Positions 32,801 to 44,043 of a stretch of DNA of 64,000 nt are shown here, in pieces. The position numbers and the translations under genes were made by a program. Each line of letters starts with the position of its first letter. The stretch's first letter is position 1. The notes beneath the pieces were generated by a model. The model worked only from the letters and a program-made list of their open reading frames with translations, made no database searches and was not told the origin of the DNA. The DNA lies in NCBI GenBank assembly GCA_021432605.1, contig MU271150.1, positions 1,116,001 to 1,180,000 on the forward strand, in the 5' to 3' direction. This DNA comes from Coniochaeta sp. PMI_546. Taxonomy: Eukaryota; Ascomycota; Sordariomycetes; Coniochaetales; Coniochaetaceae.

Positions 32801-33850
32801 ATGAAGCTGGCCATCTTCAGCGCCAAGCCCTACGACAAGCGCTATCTCAGCGGGGTCCATCAATCTCACCCTGACGTAACCTCAGTTGAGCTGGTCTTCC
32901 ACGAGTTCTCCCTGTCCCACGACACAGTGTCTCTCGCCCACGGCGCCGATGCTGTCTGCGTCTTTGTCAACGACACACTCGATACTCATGTCGTCGAGGC
33001 CCTGCACTCGGCCGGCGTGCGCGCTATCCTGCTGCGCTGCGCCGGCTTCAACAATGTCGACCTGAAGACGGCCGAGAAGCTCGGCCTCTTCGTCGCCAAC
33101 GTGCCGTCTTACTCGCCCGAGGCAGTGGCCGAGTTCACAGTCGCGCTCATCCAGACCCTGAACCGGAAAACCCACCGTTCTTTCAACAGAGTCCGCGAAG
33201 GCAACTTCAATCTCGACGGCCTGCTCGGCCGGACCCTGCACGGCAAGACCGTCGGAGTCATCGGCACCGGCAAGATCGGCGTCGCCTTTGCCAGGATCAT
33301 GAGGGGCTTCGGCTGTCGCCTGCTGGCCTTCGATCCCTATCCGACTGATGCCTTCAGGCCCTACGGCGACTACGCAGATCTCGACACGCTGCTGCCGCAG
33401 TGCGACTTCGTCAGCCTGCACTGTCCGCTCACGGAGTCGACCCGCCACATCATCAACGAGAAGTCGCTGGCCAAGATGAAGCAGGGGGCCGTGCTGGTCA
33501 ACACCTCTCGCGGCGGGCTGATCGACACCGTGACCGTCATTGCGGCGCTCAAGAGCAAGCACCTCGGCGGCCTGGCCCTCGATGTGTATGACGGCGAGGG
33601 CGCGCTGTTCTACAACGACCACTCGGGCGACATCATCCAGGACGACGAGCTGATGAGGCTCACGACTTTCCCCAATGTGTTGGTGTGCGGTCATCAGGCT
33701 TTCTTCACCGAGGAGGCCCTCACGGAGATTGCTAGCTGCACTTTTCAGAACCTGGAGGACTTTAGGAGGAGGGTGCCGTGCAAGAACTCGGTGGTGCGAG
33801 AGGGAAATTTGCTGGTCAAACGCAAGTCGCTCCCCGTCCGGTCGGTCTAG
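32801..33850 (+). CDS. D-lactate dehydrogenase-like 2-hydroxyacid dehydrogenase
   Basis: Intronless, 349 residues from the ATG in CTACAATGAAG. An earlier in-frame extension is leader-like (Ser/Leu-rich, overlapping the CT repeat), so it was not used. D-isomer 2-hydroxyacid dehydrogenase architecture: N-terminal half of the catalytic domain (MKLAIFSAKPYDKRYL), RCAGFNNVDL, NAD Rossmann motif VGVIGTGKIGVAFARIM, then SLHCPLT, VNTSRGGLIDT with the catalytic Arg, LALDVYDGEG, and the catalytic His in VCGHQAFFTEEAL. The AFFTEEAL and NNVDL segments are those of fermentative D-lactate dehydrogenases of bacterial LdhA type. It would interconvert pyruvate and D-lactate with NADH in the cytosol. Other 2-ketoacids are possible substrates. 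Confidence 0.92.
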   Translation: MKLAIFSAKPYDKRYLSGVHQSHPDVTSVELVFHEFSLSHDTVSLAHGADAVCVFVNDTLDTHVVEALHSAGVRAILLRCAGFNNVDLKTAEKLGLFVANVPSYSPEAVAEFTVALIQTLNRKTHRSFNRVREGNFNLDGLLGRTLHGKTVGVIGTGKIGVAFARIMRGFGCRLLAFDPYPTDAFRPYGDYADLDTLLPQCDFVSLHCPLTESTRHIINEKSLAKMKQGAVLVNTSRGGLIDTVTVIAALKSKHLGGLALDVYDGEGALFYNDHSGDIIQDDELMRLTTFPNVLVCGHQAFFTEEALTEIASCTFQNLEDFRRRVPCKNSVVREGNLLVKRKSLPVRSV

Positions 33851-34403
33851 GACGATGGCACACCGTGGTGCCAATCCCTATGTTTGAATCTCCTTTGTCT
33901 CATGCATTTCATCTTGCTTTGGTCCCCTTGCTGTGTTTACCCCTATTGGAACCCTCCACTTCTTCTGGTATTTTGTGGCGACCACCCTTTCTCACGACGA
34001 GAAGAACTCAGTACAGATGCAGGATGGGCGATGAACCGTGTTAACTAAGCTCTAAACGAAGACGTAATGATTCAGAGTCGGGAAAACTCTCAAAGATAAT
34101 AATGCCAGACATTGCGATCAAATCAAGAGTGGATCAAGCCCCTGTTCTGGTGGTCAGTCCCGACCCATTCAGCCACCCCTTCCACAGCGAGATGAACGAC
34201 GAGCAAGAAGACTAGACACCGCCATATCACATACACCTCCTTGCGTCCCCTGCCTCACCAGATTGATACTCCGTTCAAACCCATCACCCTTGGAAACCCC
34301 AGAGCACAGCCGTGCAACCCAACGCCCCAACCCATCCCAAACCCACCACCACCACCATCACCACATGCCATGTCCCCAGGCCCAGCAAGCCCACAAATGC
34401 CAC
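33851..34403. other. convergent 3' spacer
   Basis: Lies between the stop codons of the D-lactate dehydrogenase-like (+) and subtilisin (-) genes; nothing else seen. Confidence 0.5.
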
Positions 34404-35765
34404 CTACGACAAAAACATCTCATTCCCATTGTAAACAATCGCATTCGTGCTCCCATCCCCCGCATCCGTCACCGTCCCCCTAGTAGCAAACCCATTCAAC
34501 CTATCCCTCACCTGCTGCGGCGTATGCGGGCCAAACTGCTGCATCAGATACGCCACCAAGCCCGTGACATGCGGCGCCGCCATACTCGTCCCGCTCTCCG
34601 TCGCATAGGCCTCATCGCTCTGGATCCACGCGCTCTCCACATCCGCCCCGGGAGCAAAAAAATCCAGCCCAACCCCCCAGTTAGACCAGTACGGCCGCGC
34701 GTCCGACTCGTCTATCGCGCCCACAGTAATAGCATCCGGACACGCCGCGGGCGAGGTGGTGTTGACCGGCTGCCCCGAATTACCAGCCGCCACGACCACG
34801 GCCACGCCCGCATTGACCGCCGCCGTGACCGCGTCCTCGATGACCCCCCACCTGCTCCCGCCAAGACTCATATTGACCACCGCCCGGCCCACCCGGCCGT
34901 TAGCCGCGGCGTGCCGGACGACCCAGTCCAGGGCACCGAGAACCCCGCTCCAAGGTCCATTACCGTTGGCATCGAAGACCTTGACGGCCACCAGCTCGGT
35001 CAGCGGGGCGACGCCCTTGGTGCGCCCGCCCACGGTGCCGGCGCAGTGGGTCCCGTGGCCGTTCTCGTCCGTGTCGGCGGAGCCGGGGATGAGGTTTGTG
35101 CCCCAGACGGCGCGGGAGAGGGTCCCGTTGGGGACGAGAAATTCCGAGTGCGTGGTCCGGATGCCCGTGTCGATTATGTAGGCTGTGCTGCCGCCCACGT
35201 CGTAGAGGAAGCCGCTTGCGTTGGGGACCCGGTGGGAGAGGCGGGCTTGGCCCCAGGTTGAGATGGGGACGCGGCGGATGTTGGCTGGGAGGTTGGAGTT
35301 GGGGTCATTGCCGTCGCGTTTGGTCTCCGGGTGGAGCATGGGGAGAGGGGGTGGGGGTTTGATGGGGGAGGCGATGGAGATTTGGGCGTCGGGTTGGATT
35401 TGTTTGATCTAGACTTTTGTTAGCGGAGGAGTAGTTGATGGGTAGGGACAGAGAGAACAGCGGCTCACAAGCTTGCTCTTCTGCAGCTCGGCTACGGACT
35501 TGGCGTCTATCTCGACGTGGTAGCCCTGGAAGCCGCCGAAATCAAACTTCTTCATGATGCCGCGGTAGCTGGTGTGACGGGCCGCGGCGGCGTGGATCAG
35601 GTCCTCGTGCTTTGCGCGGTCGGCGGCGCTGACGTCCGGATGGTACTGGACGACGAAGTGGTTGGCAATGGGACTGGCAGCGTTGAGCGAGGGCGGCGCA
35701 GCGGGTTTGCCGAGGCCGCCGAGGGCGAGCCAGGCGATGGCTGCGGCTCTGATGAGATTTTTCAT
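34404..35765 (-). CDS. secreted subtilisin-like serine protease (S8)
   Basis: Two exons, 35765-35469 and 35408-34404 (60-bp intron with a CTAAC branch point), 433 residues. Signal peptide about 1-20. An inhibitor-I9 propeptide (about 35-105) contains HFVVQYHPDVSAADRAKHED and ends near the intron, followed by a Pro-rich linker. The peptidase S8 domain has Asp179 in YIIDTGIRTTH, His217 in NGHGTHCAGTVGG, oxyanion Asn309 in VVAAGNSGQ and Ser374 in SGTSMAAPH. The order and motifs are those of the proteinase-K-like subfamily. It should be made as a zymogen and act outside the cell. All catalytic residues are present and nothing looks damaged. Confidence 0.94.
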
Positions 35766-37197
35766 CTCGTGATACGTGGAGGAAGCGATGGGGATAAGGG
35801 ATGATGAGCTCTGATTAAAGGTCGGATGGCTTTGAAATACCGAGAGAACTGGATGAGGGCAAGGGATGTGTTATCAAGCTGCTAACGAATGTAGACAAGG
35901 AGCGCTGATGAGCTGTTGATGAGACCGAAGGAAGGGAAGAGACGGAGCTTTTAAGGGAAGTTGTTGCCAACAACGAAGAATACTGAAGCAAGCCAGATGA
36001 CGAAGGAGGCGATGTCCTGACAACGTTTCTGTTCTAGGACTGCTTCTCGGATGATGCCTACATCTACATGAACATGAATCCCTGGTGGCCACCACCGGAC
36101 TCACAATTATTGGCCGGCGAATCACCGGCAGGCGTCCGGCGTGACTGTTGCCAGTTTTTTCTAGCCATACGCAGAATGAACGACCTTCTTGACAAGGACA
36201 ATATCACCGAGGGGGGGTGCCGCGTCGTCATGAGTGATCTATGTGGCTCTTCAACAATTGTCGTACTCGCTGTTCGACGAGTCTGGAAGGTCTAGACAGC
36301 ATCAACACCTCGGGTATAGCGCCCCCGGAAGAGTTCCGGGGATATTCACATTTGTACCACCAGTAGATGGGTTAGGTCTAAGTGACAAGGATACCTTGAT
36401 TGGGTCGATCAGTGAGATTCGAGCGACAGGCCAGTTCTCCTATTGAAACTATGCTCAAATATACATCGTATAATCTTATTTGTATATGTATACGATACTT
36501 CTTGCCATTCAGAAGAGACTATCGAGATACTTCCGTGATTCAAGTCGATTCATTAAGCCAACTACACATTCTAACTCAAGTAAAAGGTTGCTTGCTTCAG
36601 ATTGCCATCCAGAACACAAGCAGAGATTCCACTGTGAATGATATTCAAACTACCCATTGCTATTCTAATCCCCAAAGCAAGGTAATCCCAGACACTGTCC
36701 CAGATCAGGGGGAAAAGAGCGTACAGACTCAGATCAAGCACAGATCGGCCATAAATTACCGAAATCGCCTTTCCATACGCAGGACGCTACTCTACAAAGT
36801 TCCGGCCGTGACTCGAATAGCCCACCCAGGAAGGAAGAATAGGCTTGATCTTGTGCTACCCTCGGAGGATTGCCGACAAACGAGAACTCTTCGATTAGAA
36901 GAAGCAGACGCCACGACTCCCCAGTTGCACCATGAGGCTGAGTCCGCCGTCACCCGAGCACTCTTGGCGGGGAGGTCGCTGTCGAAATATATGGATACAT
37001 AAAAAAGCTTGTTTCTCAAACAGTAGTTCGGGGAAAATCCCAAGGAGGAAATAAAGCAGAGACATGCGTCCACCGAGCCACATGATCAAGCAGCCACCCT
37101 GCTTACTCGAGCTGTGTACTAGCTACCTTCCTATGTTTCCCGGACGACCCAGGCCGGGGCCATCAACACAAACCGCTCCGTCGATACCAGTCTGCAA
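35766..37197. other. intergenic, no gene supported
   Basis: Subtilisin promoter plus an AT-richer stretch (36400-36700) before the 3' end of the dynamin gene. A 200-codon open frame at 36400-37002 lacks any recognisable feature. Confidence 0.45.
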
Positions 37198-39756
37198 TCA
37201 CGCCCGTCCGAGCACGCCGTTCCTCTGCTGCCTCCTAGCAGCAGACTGGACATAGTCACTAGGCCATCCGCCAGGCGAATCCGTCCTAGGCTCCGCGGGA
37301 ATGTAGGGGTTGTTGCTGCCCAGACCGGACTCCTGCTGCTGTCGCTGCTGCTCTCCGGCTCGGACCTTATCCGGGCGAGGCGGTGGCGGCGGCGCTGACG
37401 ACGGCGGCTTGGAGGTGGCATAGTACTCTTCTCCAGCATCGACAGACACGCGCGGTACCTCCGGCCTGGTGGGTGTGGAGTGGTGGTGGTCGCCGGTGAC
37501 GCCCGGGGGCGTTGGTTGGGTGGCTGCGACGCCTCTGGGCGTCGTGGTGGGCGCTTCCTCGCGCGGTGGCTGTTGCTGGCGCGAGGTGCGGCGGGTGCTC
37601 TTGACGGGTGGACCTCGTGCGGTGGTGGGTGAGTTCGAGCTGTGCCTCTTTGGACCTTCCTCATCGGACGTGTCCTCGGCGTTGTCTCGGTCGTCCTCGG
37701 CGTACTGCGAAGTGTTTTGTTAGCAAATGCTGCTGTCAGGACTGTACAACAAGGGCACACAACAACTTACCATTCTCAGCTCCTTGCGCATGGCCAGGCT
37801 AGCACAGATATCCTTCGCCTCTTCGATGGCCTTCTTCTGCACCTTGAGCGTCTGCCGCCTGTCTCTCGTCTCTTTGTTCTCCGCCGCGATGGCCTCGACC
37901 ACCTCGTTGCTCATGCTCATGACGGCGACCGAGTTGAAGATGCCGTACATTCCCTGCAGCAGGTGGCGCTCCACCACCTGCGTGATGGTGTTGCGGATAA
38001 AGGTCTTGGCCGCGAGCTCGTAGTAGATGAGCATCTTCTCCAGCACCTCCTCTGCTTCCGAGAACTTGGCGCCGTCTCTTGTCGACTCGGCGTGCCAGTT
38101 CCGCAGCCTCTCTTCGTATTCTGGATCGTACGGCTGGACCTCGAGGTTCATGTCCTGCGTCAGCAGTTCGAGTTCCTGCTGCGCCTTGTCCATCAGAGCT
38201 TTCATCTGCGGGTCGAGAAAGTGCCGACGGAGGGGCTCGCGCATCCTCCTCGGCCAGCCGAAGTCGATCAGCTCGCTCAGAAACTCGTTGCAGACGACTC
38301 CCAGGTTGTCCTTGTGTTCCTGGGCAAGCTTGGGCCAGTACTCGGAGTAGCTCTGGAACAGCATGTACACCGCTCTCGGCTTGGAGTCCATGGGGAACTC
38401 GGAACCGCGGACCTGGCAAAGGAGTATCTCGACCTCCCGGCACGCGTAGTCGTGCTTGCCACCGTCGGCAAAGTTGTACTTTCTGCCACGGGCACGAATC
38501 CTCGCAGCGAACCGGTCATTCTCTTCCGTGGCCCTGGCTCGGAGGTTCTGGGCTGGGGTGCCTCTCGGATCGGCCGTCACTCGGAAGAAGGCTTTCCGGG
38601 GCGGATTCTTGTAGAATCCATGCACGGCCGGGATGACCAGCTCCTTCGAGGCGGAGAAGAGCTCCACGAGCTCGATCCGCATCTCCTCCGGCGTGTCCTT
38701 CCCGGTGCCGAGGGATTTGAGCTCGCCGTCGCATTCATCCAGGGCTCGCTGGATCTGCTTGCGCAGTGTCTTGACGTATCTGCCGATGTGTCGCTGCAGC
38801 TGGGTGCTGAGCTTCTGCTTCAGCGCACTGGCTCCGCGCATGTTTTCGGGGAGGACGCTCCACTTTCCGCGCGAGAAGAAGTTCTCTTCTGTCTGCCGGC
38901 GTTGCTCCGCGCTCGGCCACGGCTGGCCAGGCTCACGGGGGCCCGGGTTAACGAGAACAAACCAGCCGAGAAGGAATGCGTTCCTCCTGTCTCGGTTGGT
39001 CACGAGTTCGATGAACTTATCTTCCAGCCCGATACCCTCGGTCAGATCCGGCTTTGTGAGAACACCAATGGTTCTGGACCCGTCTGGGTCGAAGTGGCGA
39101 GCCTTGGTCAGAATAGGGGCCTGGACGTAGTCCGAGTTGCCTCCGACGACTGCCAGTATGATGGTGCGCGAGCTTTTCATGTATCGGTCCGAGAGGACCT
39201 CAATCGTCTTGATGTCCTCGAGGGACTGGTCATTGTTCGCGTTCTTGACAAGTCCCGGGAGATCGACAAGAGTGAGGAGAGGCATGTCCGGGCCGCGCTT
39301 CTCCACCACGAGGATGTCCTTGGCAGCGAACCGACCAGGCATGTTCTTGGGGGCAATGAGGTCCACGGCAGATCTCATGAGGGCGTCGAACGAGACGTCC
39401 GCGTGAACCATACCGCCAAACTGTCGCAGCATCTCCTGCTCCTTGAAATTGCGTGCCTTGTCCGGGATAATGGACACCTCGATGCTCGGTTCGGGCGATC
39501 TCCGCAGCCTGATCTCGGTCGCGAATCTGGTGCAAGCGCCGGCATCGCGGGGAAAGGGAGTGCCCGTGATGGCTTCGAGGACAGAGCTCTTTCCCGCTGA
39601 CTGGTCGCCAACTACGACGATCTGGGGTAGCTTGACATTGTCCAGTTGGGCGAACTGGAGTTTGTCGATCAGGTCCAGCAGCGTTCGCTGCTCGTTCGCC
39701 AGTTCCTGGGCGTCGAGGGCCGAGTCTAGCGAGGCTGCCATGTCCTCTTTGCGCAT
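37198..39756 (-). CDS. dynamin-superfamily (Mx-like) GTPase
   Basis: Two exons, 39756-37771 and 37704-37198 (66-bp intron), 830 residues; an in-frame ATG at codon 6 is an alternative start. The GTPase domain shows the P-loop GDQSAGKSS (50-58), PFPRDAGACTRF with the switch-1 Thr, DLPG (165-168) and TKPD (234-237). Helical middle/stalk segments and a GTPase-effector-type region (about 560-660) follow. There is no PH domain, as in Mx and many fungal dynamin paralogues. Exon 2 encodes a 168-residue disordered tail: acidic start (YAEDDRDNAEDTSDEEG), then Pro/Gln/Arg-rich with PPSSAPPPPPRPDK. Such proteins assemble on membranes; no mitochondrial or vacuolar targeting signal is seen. The role is unassigned. 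Confidence 0.93.
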
Positions 39757-40833
39757 AAAGGAAAGACAACGGCTTCTGGTTAATATGGGGGAAAGGACGG
39801 AAGGTATGGATGATGCTTGCAGTTAATGCTTGGGCTCAGTCCGCGGGACAGTGGTCGAGGGAAAATACAAAAGAAGAAGAAAAGAAAGTGCCTACGAGTA
39901 GATAGTAATTGAACTGCAGACGAACACTCTATAAAGGACAGCAGAAGCAGGCTACGTCGACATTGGGTCGCCACGCGGGAGGGAGCCGCGTGGAAGCTTG
40001 ACCGGGTAGTACAAAGTCACTGGGCGGCCGAGGCACACTTGAGCCTCGTTGGCTACCTGAAGAGGGCGAAGTCTAGTCTAGCGGCATATCCATCTCTCCG
40101 CCGCTGGAATTTAAGTTGTGTTCCAGATTGTAACCCGGGTCGTGTCATCTCGATGAGATGCCCGTTGGCGACACGGCGGTGCCAAATGAAAATCACCAGA
40201 AGCTCGTTTCACTCCCAATACGCAAATGTTTCGCAAGTTGGAGGCAGTCCTGTTCACCCTATTCATCATGTGAGACGTGCAGAGAAGACACTCAACAACG
40301 GCTGCCTGCGCGTGAGTAGCTTTCGTCAACTCGATGATGACGAGGCTCGGGAGACGAACGCGTTGACTGACGTCGGAGTCGGGGTTGAGGTGGCGTCGCC
40401 GAGAGCACCAATTAAGCACCGACCACTACTGGTGTAGTGGACACCCACGGGAGAATTACGCATGTTGCAGGCTAGACAGACACTTATTCGGCAGAGATAC
40501 ATTATCACAAAACCAGGATCAGAGAATGAGAGGACTGGGCCGTTATGTGATGAATTGGATATGATGTCTGAAAAGCTATTCAGGACAAAGTGAATGCCCT
40601 CCTGTGGCGCAGCACCGCCACATCCAGAGGGGCTCGCTTGTGGCGGTGGCTGTGCACGGCTTGGCCTCAGGTCAAAGCTCCGGACCAGACGTCATCCCGC
40701 ATGGTGCGGGCTGCTGCACCAGATCTACACTGTAGACTTTTTGGAGCTGCCTGGTTTTAGCTATCGCTAGCACAGCTGCACCAGAGACGAAGCTTTACTT
40801 CGAGCTCGATGAGTTTGCACGGCACTCGCAGTC
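39757..40833. other. divergent promoter region
   Basis: Separates the dynamin gene (-) from the channel gene (+). No gene seen; two calcineurin-response-like motifs are listed separately. Confidence 0.5.
40604..40654 (+). promoter_or_regulatory. putative calcineurin/Crz1 response elements
   Basis: GTGGCGCA at 40604-40611 fits the yeast CDRE form GNGGC(G/T)CA. GTGGCTGTG at 40646-40654 fits the CDRE-like motif described for Aspergillus CrzA as I recall it. Both lie about 180-230 bp upstream of a gene for a calcium-permeable channel family. Motifs of this length can occur by chance. Confidence 0.35.
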
Positions 40834-43636
40834 ATGGACTCATTCTTCGAAGATGCCGATAATCCGGGCCACGGGAAGAACAAGAAGTGCACCGATAAGG
40901 ACTTCACCCAACCGGGCTCGACCGACACCACCGTCCAGCTTGTCATCTCGCTGCTTCTTGGCTTCTCGGCCTTCCTCGCATTCTGTGTAAGTCGCTCTAT
41001 GCCTCACTGTGCAGCTTACGCTCAATACAGCTTCTGACATGTTGCCGGTATCGACAGGCCCTGCGACCGAAATGGAAGACACTATACGCAGCGAGAAAGC
41101 GGCGCTTCGACCGGTCGTCGGGCGTGCCGGCGCTCCCAGACACCTTCTTCGGCTGGATACCCGCGTTATATCGAGTGACTGAACAACAGGTCCTTGCATC
41201 CGCTGGTCTGGATGCTTTTGTCTTTCTAGCATTCTTCAAGATGTCCATCCGCCTGTTTGGCACCATGTTCCTGTTCGCGGCTGTCGTTCTTGAGCCCATC
41301 AACATGCACTTCATCGATAAGGACAAGAAGCATCACGACACGGACTCATACCTTTCCTCGGTTTTCCGAACTCCTCAGTCTATGCCGTTCCAATCCGGAC
41401 CGTCCTCGCAATGGACGCTCGAGGACGATGGAGATCCAGATAGAAGCTTTGACAAGGACATGGGATACCTCTGGTCCTACCTGGTCTTCACCTACTTCTT
41501 CTCCGTTCTGACCATGTATTTCATGGATAAGGAGACACGCCGCGTCATACGGGTGAGGCAGGACTACCTAGGCACTCAGTTGACAATCACCGACCGAACG
41601 TTCCGGCTATCTGGCATCCCGAAGGATCTCAGAACCGAGGAGAAAATCAAGGATCTGGTGGAGAAGCTGGAGGTTGGCAAGGTCGAGAGTGTGACACTGT
41701 GCCGGAACTGGAAAGAGCTGGACAAGCTCGTCGAGGAGAGGCAAGCGCTTTTGATCAAGCTGGAAGAAACATGGAGTGTCTACCTCGGACAAAAGTCCGT
41801 CCAGAACCCTGTAGCCTCAGGCGGCAACAGGCCGGGCCAGTCCGAGCAGGAGGATTCCCGAGAGATCGCAGATGAAGAGGCTGGAGAAACCGGCCCTCTT
41901 ATCACGGGGCCTTCGGCTGGTCAACTTGTGGAGAGGAAACGACCCCAGACCCGCATCTGGTACGGCTTTCTCAAACTCCAGAGCCGGAAGACAGATGCCC
42001 TGGACTACTACGAAGAGAAGCTACGGCGACTCGATGAGAAAATCCGGGAGGCGAGGAAGCGGAGCTACGACGCCGCAGACTTGGCGTTTGTGACCATGGA
42101 CTCTATCGCCGCCTGCCAGATGGCTATCCAGGCCCTCATCGACCCACGGCCCGGACAACTTTTGACGAAACCTGCACCAGCTCCGTCAGACGTCGTATGG
42201 GCTAATACCTATGCGTCGCGCTTCCAACGGAACTTTCGCGCATGGTCGATCACCATATTCGTCGCTATTCTCTCAGTCATCTGGTTGATCCCCGTTGCGT
42301 TCCTCGCGTCCACTCTCAGTCTCTGTACCATCAAGAAGTTTTTTCCGAATCTCGCTTCCTCCCTATCCCGCCACGAAGTCACACGGGCCCTCGTCCAGAC
42401 CGGTCTCCCCACCGCCGTCGTCTCCATCCTCAATGCCGCTGTCCCCTACCTGTACGACTACCTCTCCTACTACCAAGGCATGCTCTCGCGCAGCGACATC
42501 GCCCTCTCGGTAATCAGCAAGGTCTTCTTTTTCACCTTCTTCAACTTCTTCCTGGTCTTCACCCTCTTCGGCACCGCCAGCGAGATCTGGTCCGTCCTCC
42601 GCGAGAGCCTCAAGGACACCACCACCATCGCCTCCACCATGGCCGGCAAGATCCAGAACCTCAGCGTCTTCTACCTCAACTTCATCATGCTCCAGGGCCT
42701 CGGCCTCTTTCCCTTCCGCCTACTGGAGTTCGGCAGCGTGGCCCTGTACCCCGTCTACCGCATGGGCGCCAAGACGCCCCGCGACTACGCCCAGATGGTC
42801 GAGCCGCCCGTGTTTACCTACGCCTTCTACCTCCCCACGGCACTCCTCGTGTTCATCCTCTGTCTCGTCTACAGCGTCCTACCGGGAGGGTACCTCGTCC
42901 TCCTTCTGGGCGTGGTGTTCTTCACGCTAGGCCACTTCACCTACAAGTACCAGCTCCTCTACGCCATGGACCAGCCCCAGCACGCCACCGGCGGCGCGTG
43001 GCGCATCATCTGCTACCGCATCATCCTGGGGTTGATCGTCTTCCAGCTGACTATGTCGGGCGTGCTCGCGCTCAAGTTTGCGTATTTTGAGGCCACGGGA
43101 GTCGTACCCTTGCTGATCGGCACGCTGTGGTATGCGTACGAGTTCCGCCATCGGTTCGAGCCGCTGACGAGGTTCATCTCGCTTCGGAGCATCAAGCGGA
43201 ACGAGACCGGGGAGGATCCCGGCGCGGACGCGATCCTTGACGAGGATTTTAGCGGGGACGAGGATGTGGCGGCGGGACTGAGGCGAGGGAGCACGGTTGA
43301 CGAGGATCGAGAGAAGGGGTTGCGGTTTGTTAATCCGAGTCTTGTCGTTCCGTGAGTTATTTCCCCTTCTCCGTTTGACCCCTTGATTTTCACTGCGCGA
43401 CGGTGGCTAATGGTACTGCTAGTCTCGAACGGCCGTGGATATACCAAGAGCCTCCGCCTCCAATAAGTGACGAATCGGAGGAGAATGGAGGCGCGAGCGC
43501 GAGCGAGAGTAGAGGCGGGAATGGAGGAGAGACGTCAGGAGGACTGACGCACCGGAGCACGGCGGATAGTGCGTCCAGCACGTTGAGCTTGGGGGATACG
43601 CATATATGGCGGGAGAATGACGAGAGCAATGCATGA
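40834..43636 (+). CDS. CSC1/OSCA-type (DUF221) mechanosensitive/osmosensitive channel
   Basis: Three exons: 40834-40986, 41058-43351 and 43423-43636 (both introns 71 bp), 886 residues. The RSN1_TM N-terminal region (about 35-200) contains SLLLGFSAFLAFC, joined across intron 1 to ALRPKWKTLYAARKRRF, then FGWIPALYRV and ASAGLDAFVFLAFFKM. The cytosolic PHM7-like domain (about 225-430) has LTITDRTFRLSGIPKDLR and AFVTMDSIAACQMA. The 7TM domain begins TNTYASRFQRNFRAW-like (ANTYASRFQRNFRAWSI) and includes GMLSRSDIALSVISKVFFFT. The acidic Ser/Gly-rich cytosolic tail is mostly in exon 3. Known members are hyperosmolality- or stretch-gated calcium-permeable cation channels or lipid scramblases of the plasma membrane or vacuole. 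Confidence 0.93.
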
Positions 43637-44043
43637 CTCTCTGTTACATGATGGGTCTGTTCTTTTCCCACTCTAGATTACATTAGCGTTACGAACATAT
43701 TCATTTGCGAAGACGGACAGCCTTCTTGCTCGAGGTGATGCCCCGCTTTCCATCGTGAGTCTAGTCACCAAAGTGGTGTCTGCATGTCTTTGCATCTTCA
43801 TCGCCAATTGCAATTCTCATTTGTTTCAAGCCGTAGCAGGCACCTTCACTCAGGTCAATTAGCTACATGTCCGGAGTGGTTTTGATCTGAGGCGGCACAG
43901 TGCTTGTTCTGGACTCGCACGGCTCTCGCACATGCTGGCCTGGAAAAGCCTTTCTTGATGCCACTTTAAGCTTTCTGGTGATGCTCACGACAGGTTCTCT
44001 CTCTCAGCTCGCATCTCACTTTGCACGTGCTCCAGCTGGGGAG
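43637..44043. other. short spacer before the glycosyltransferase-like gene
   Basis: About 400 bp holding the channel gene 3' end and the next promoter; the final 60 bp are C/T-rich. Nothing else seen. Confidence 0.45.

Noticed and set aside
32882-33874. 330-codon minus-strand frame
   Set aside because: Antisense to the D-lactate dehydrogenase-like gene; no domain.
37642-39600. 652-codon open frame on the plus strand
   Set aside because: Lies entirely opposite the dynamin gene, whose GTPase motifs are clear. Its protein has no domain and the composition of an antisense shadow of a GC-rich gene.
43900-44043. Upstream extension of the glycosyltransferase-like frame
   Set aside because: The first codon is not ATG and the region is C/T-rich, leader-like DNA; the ATG at 44044 has a better context.
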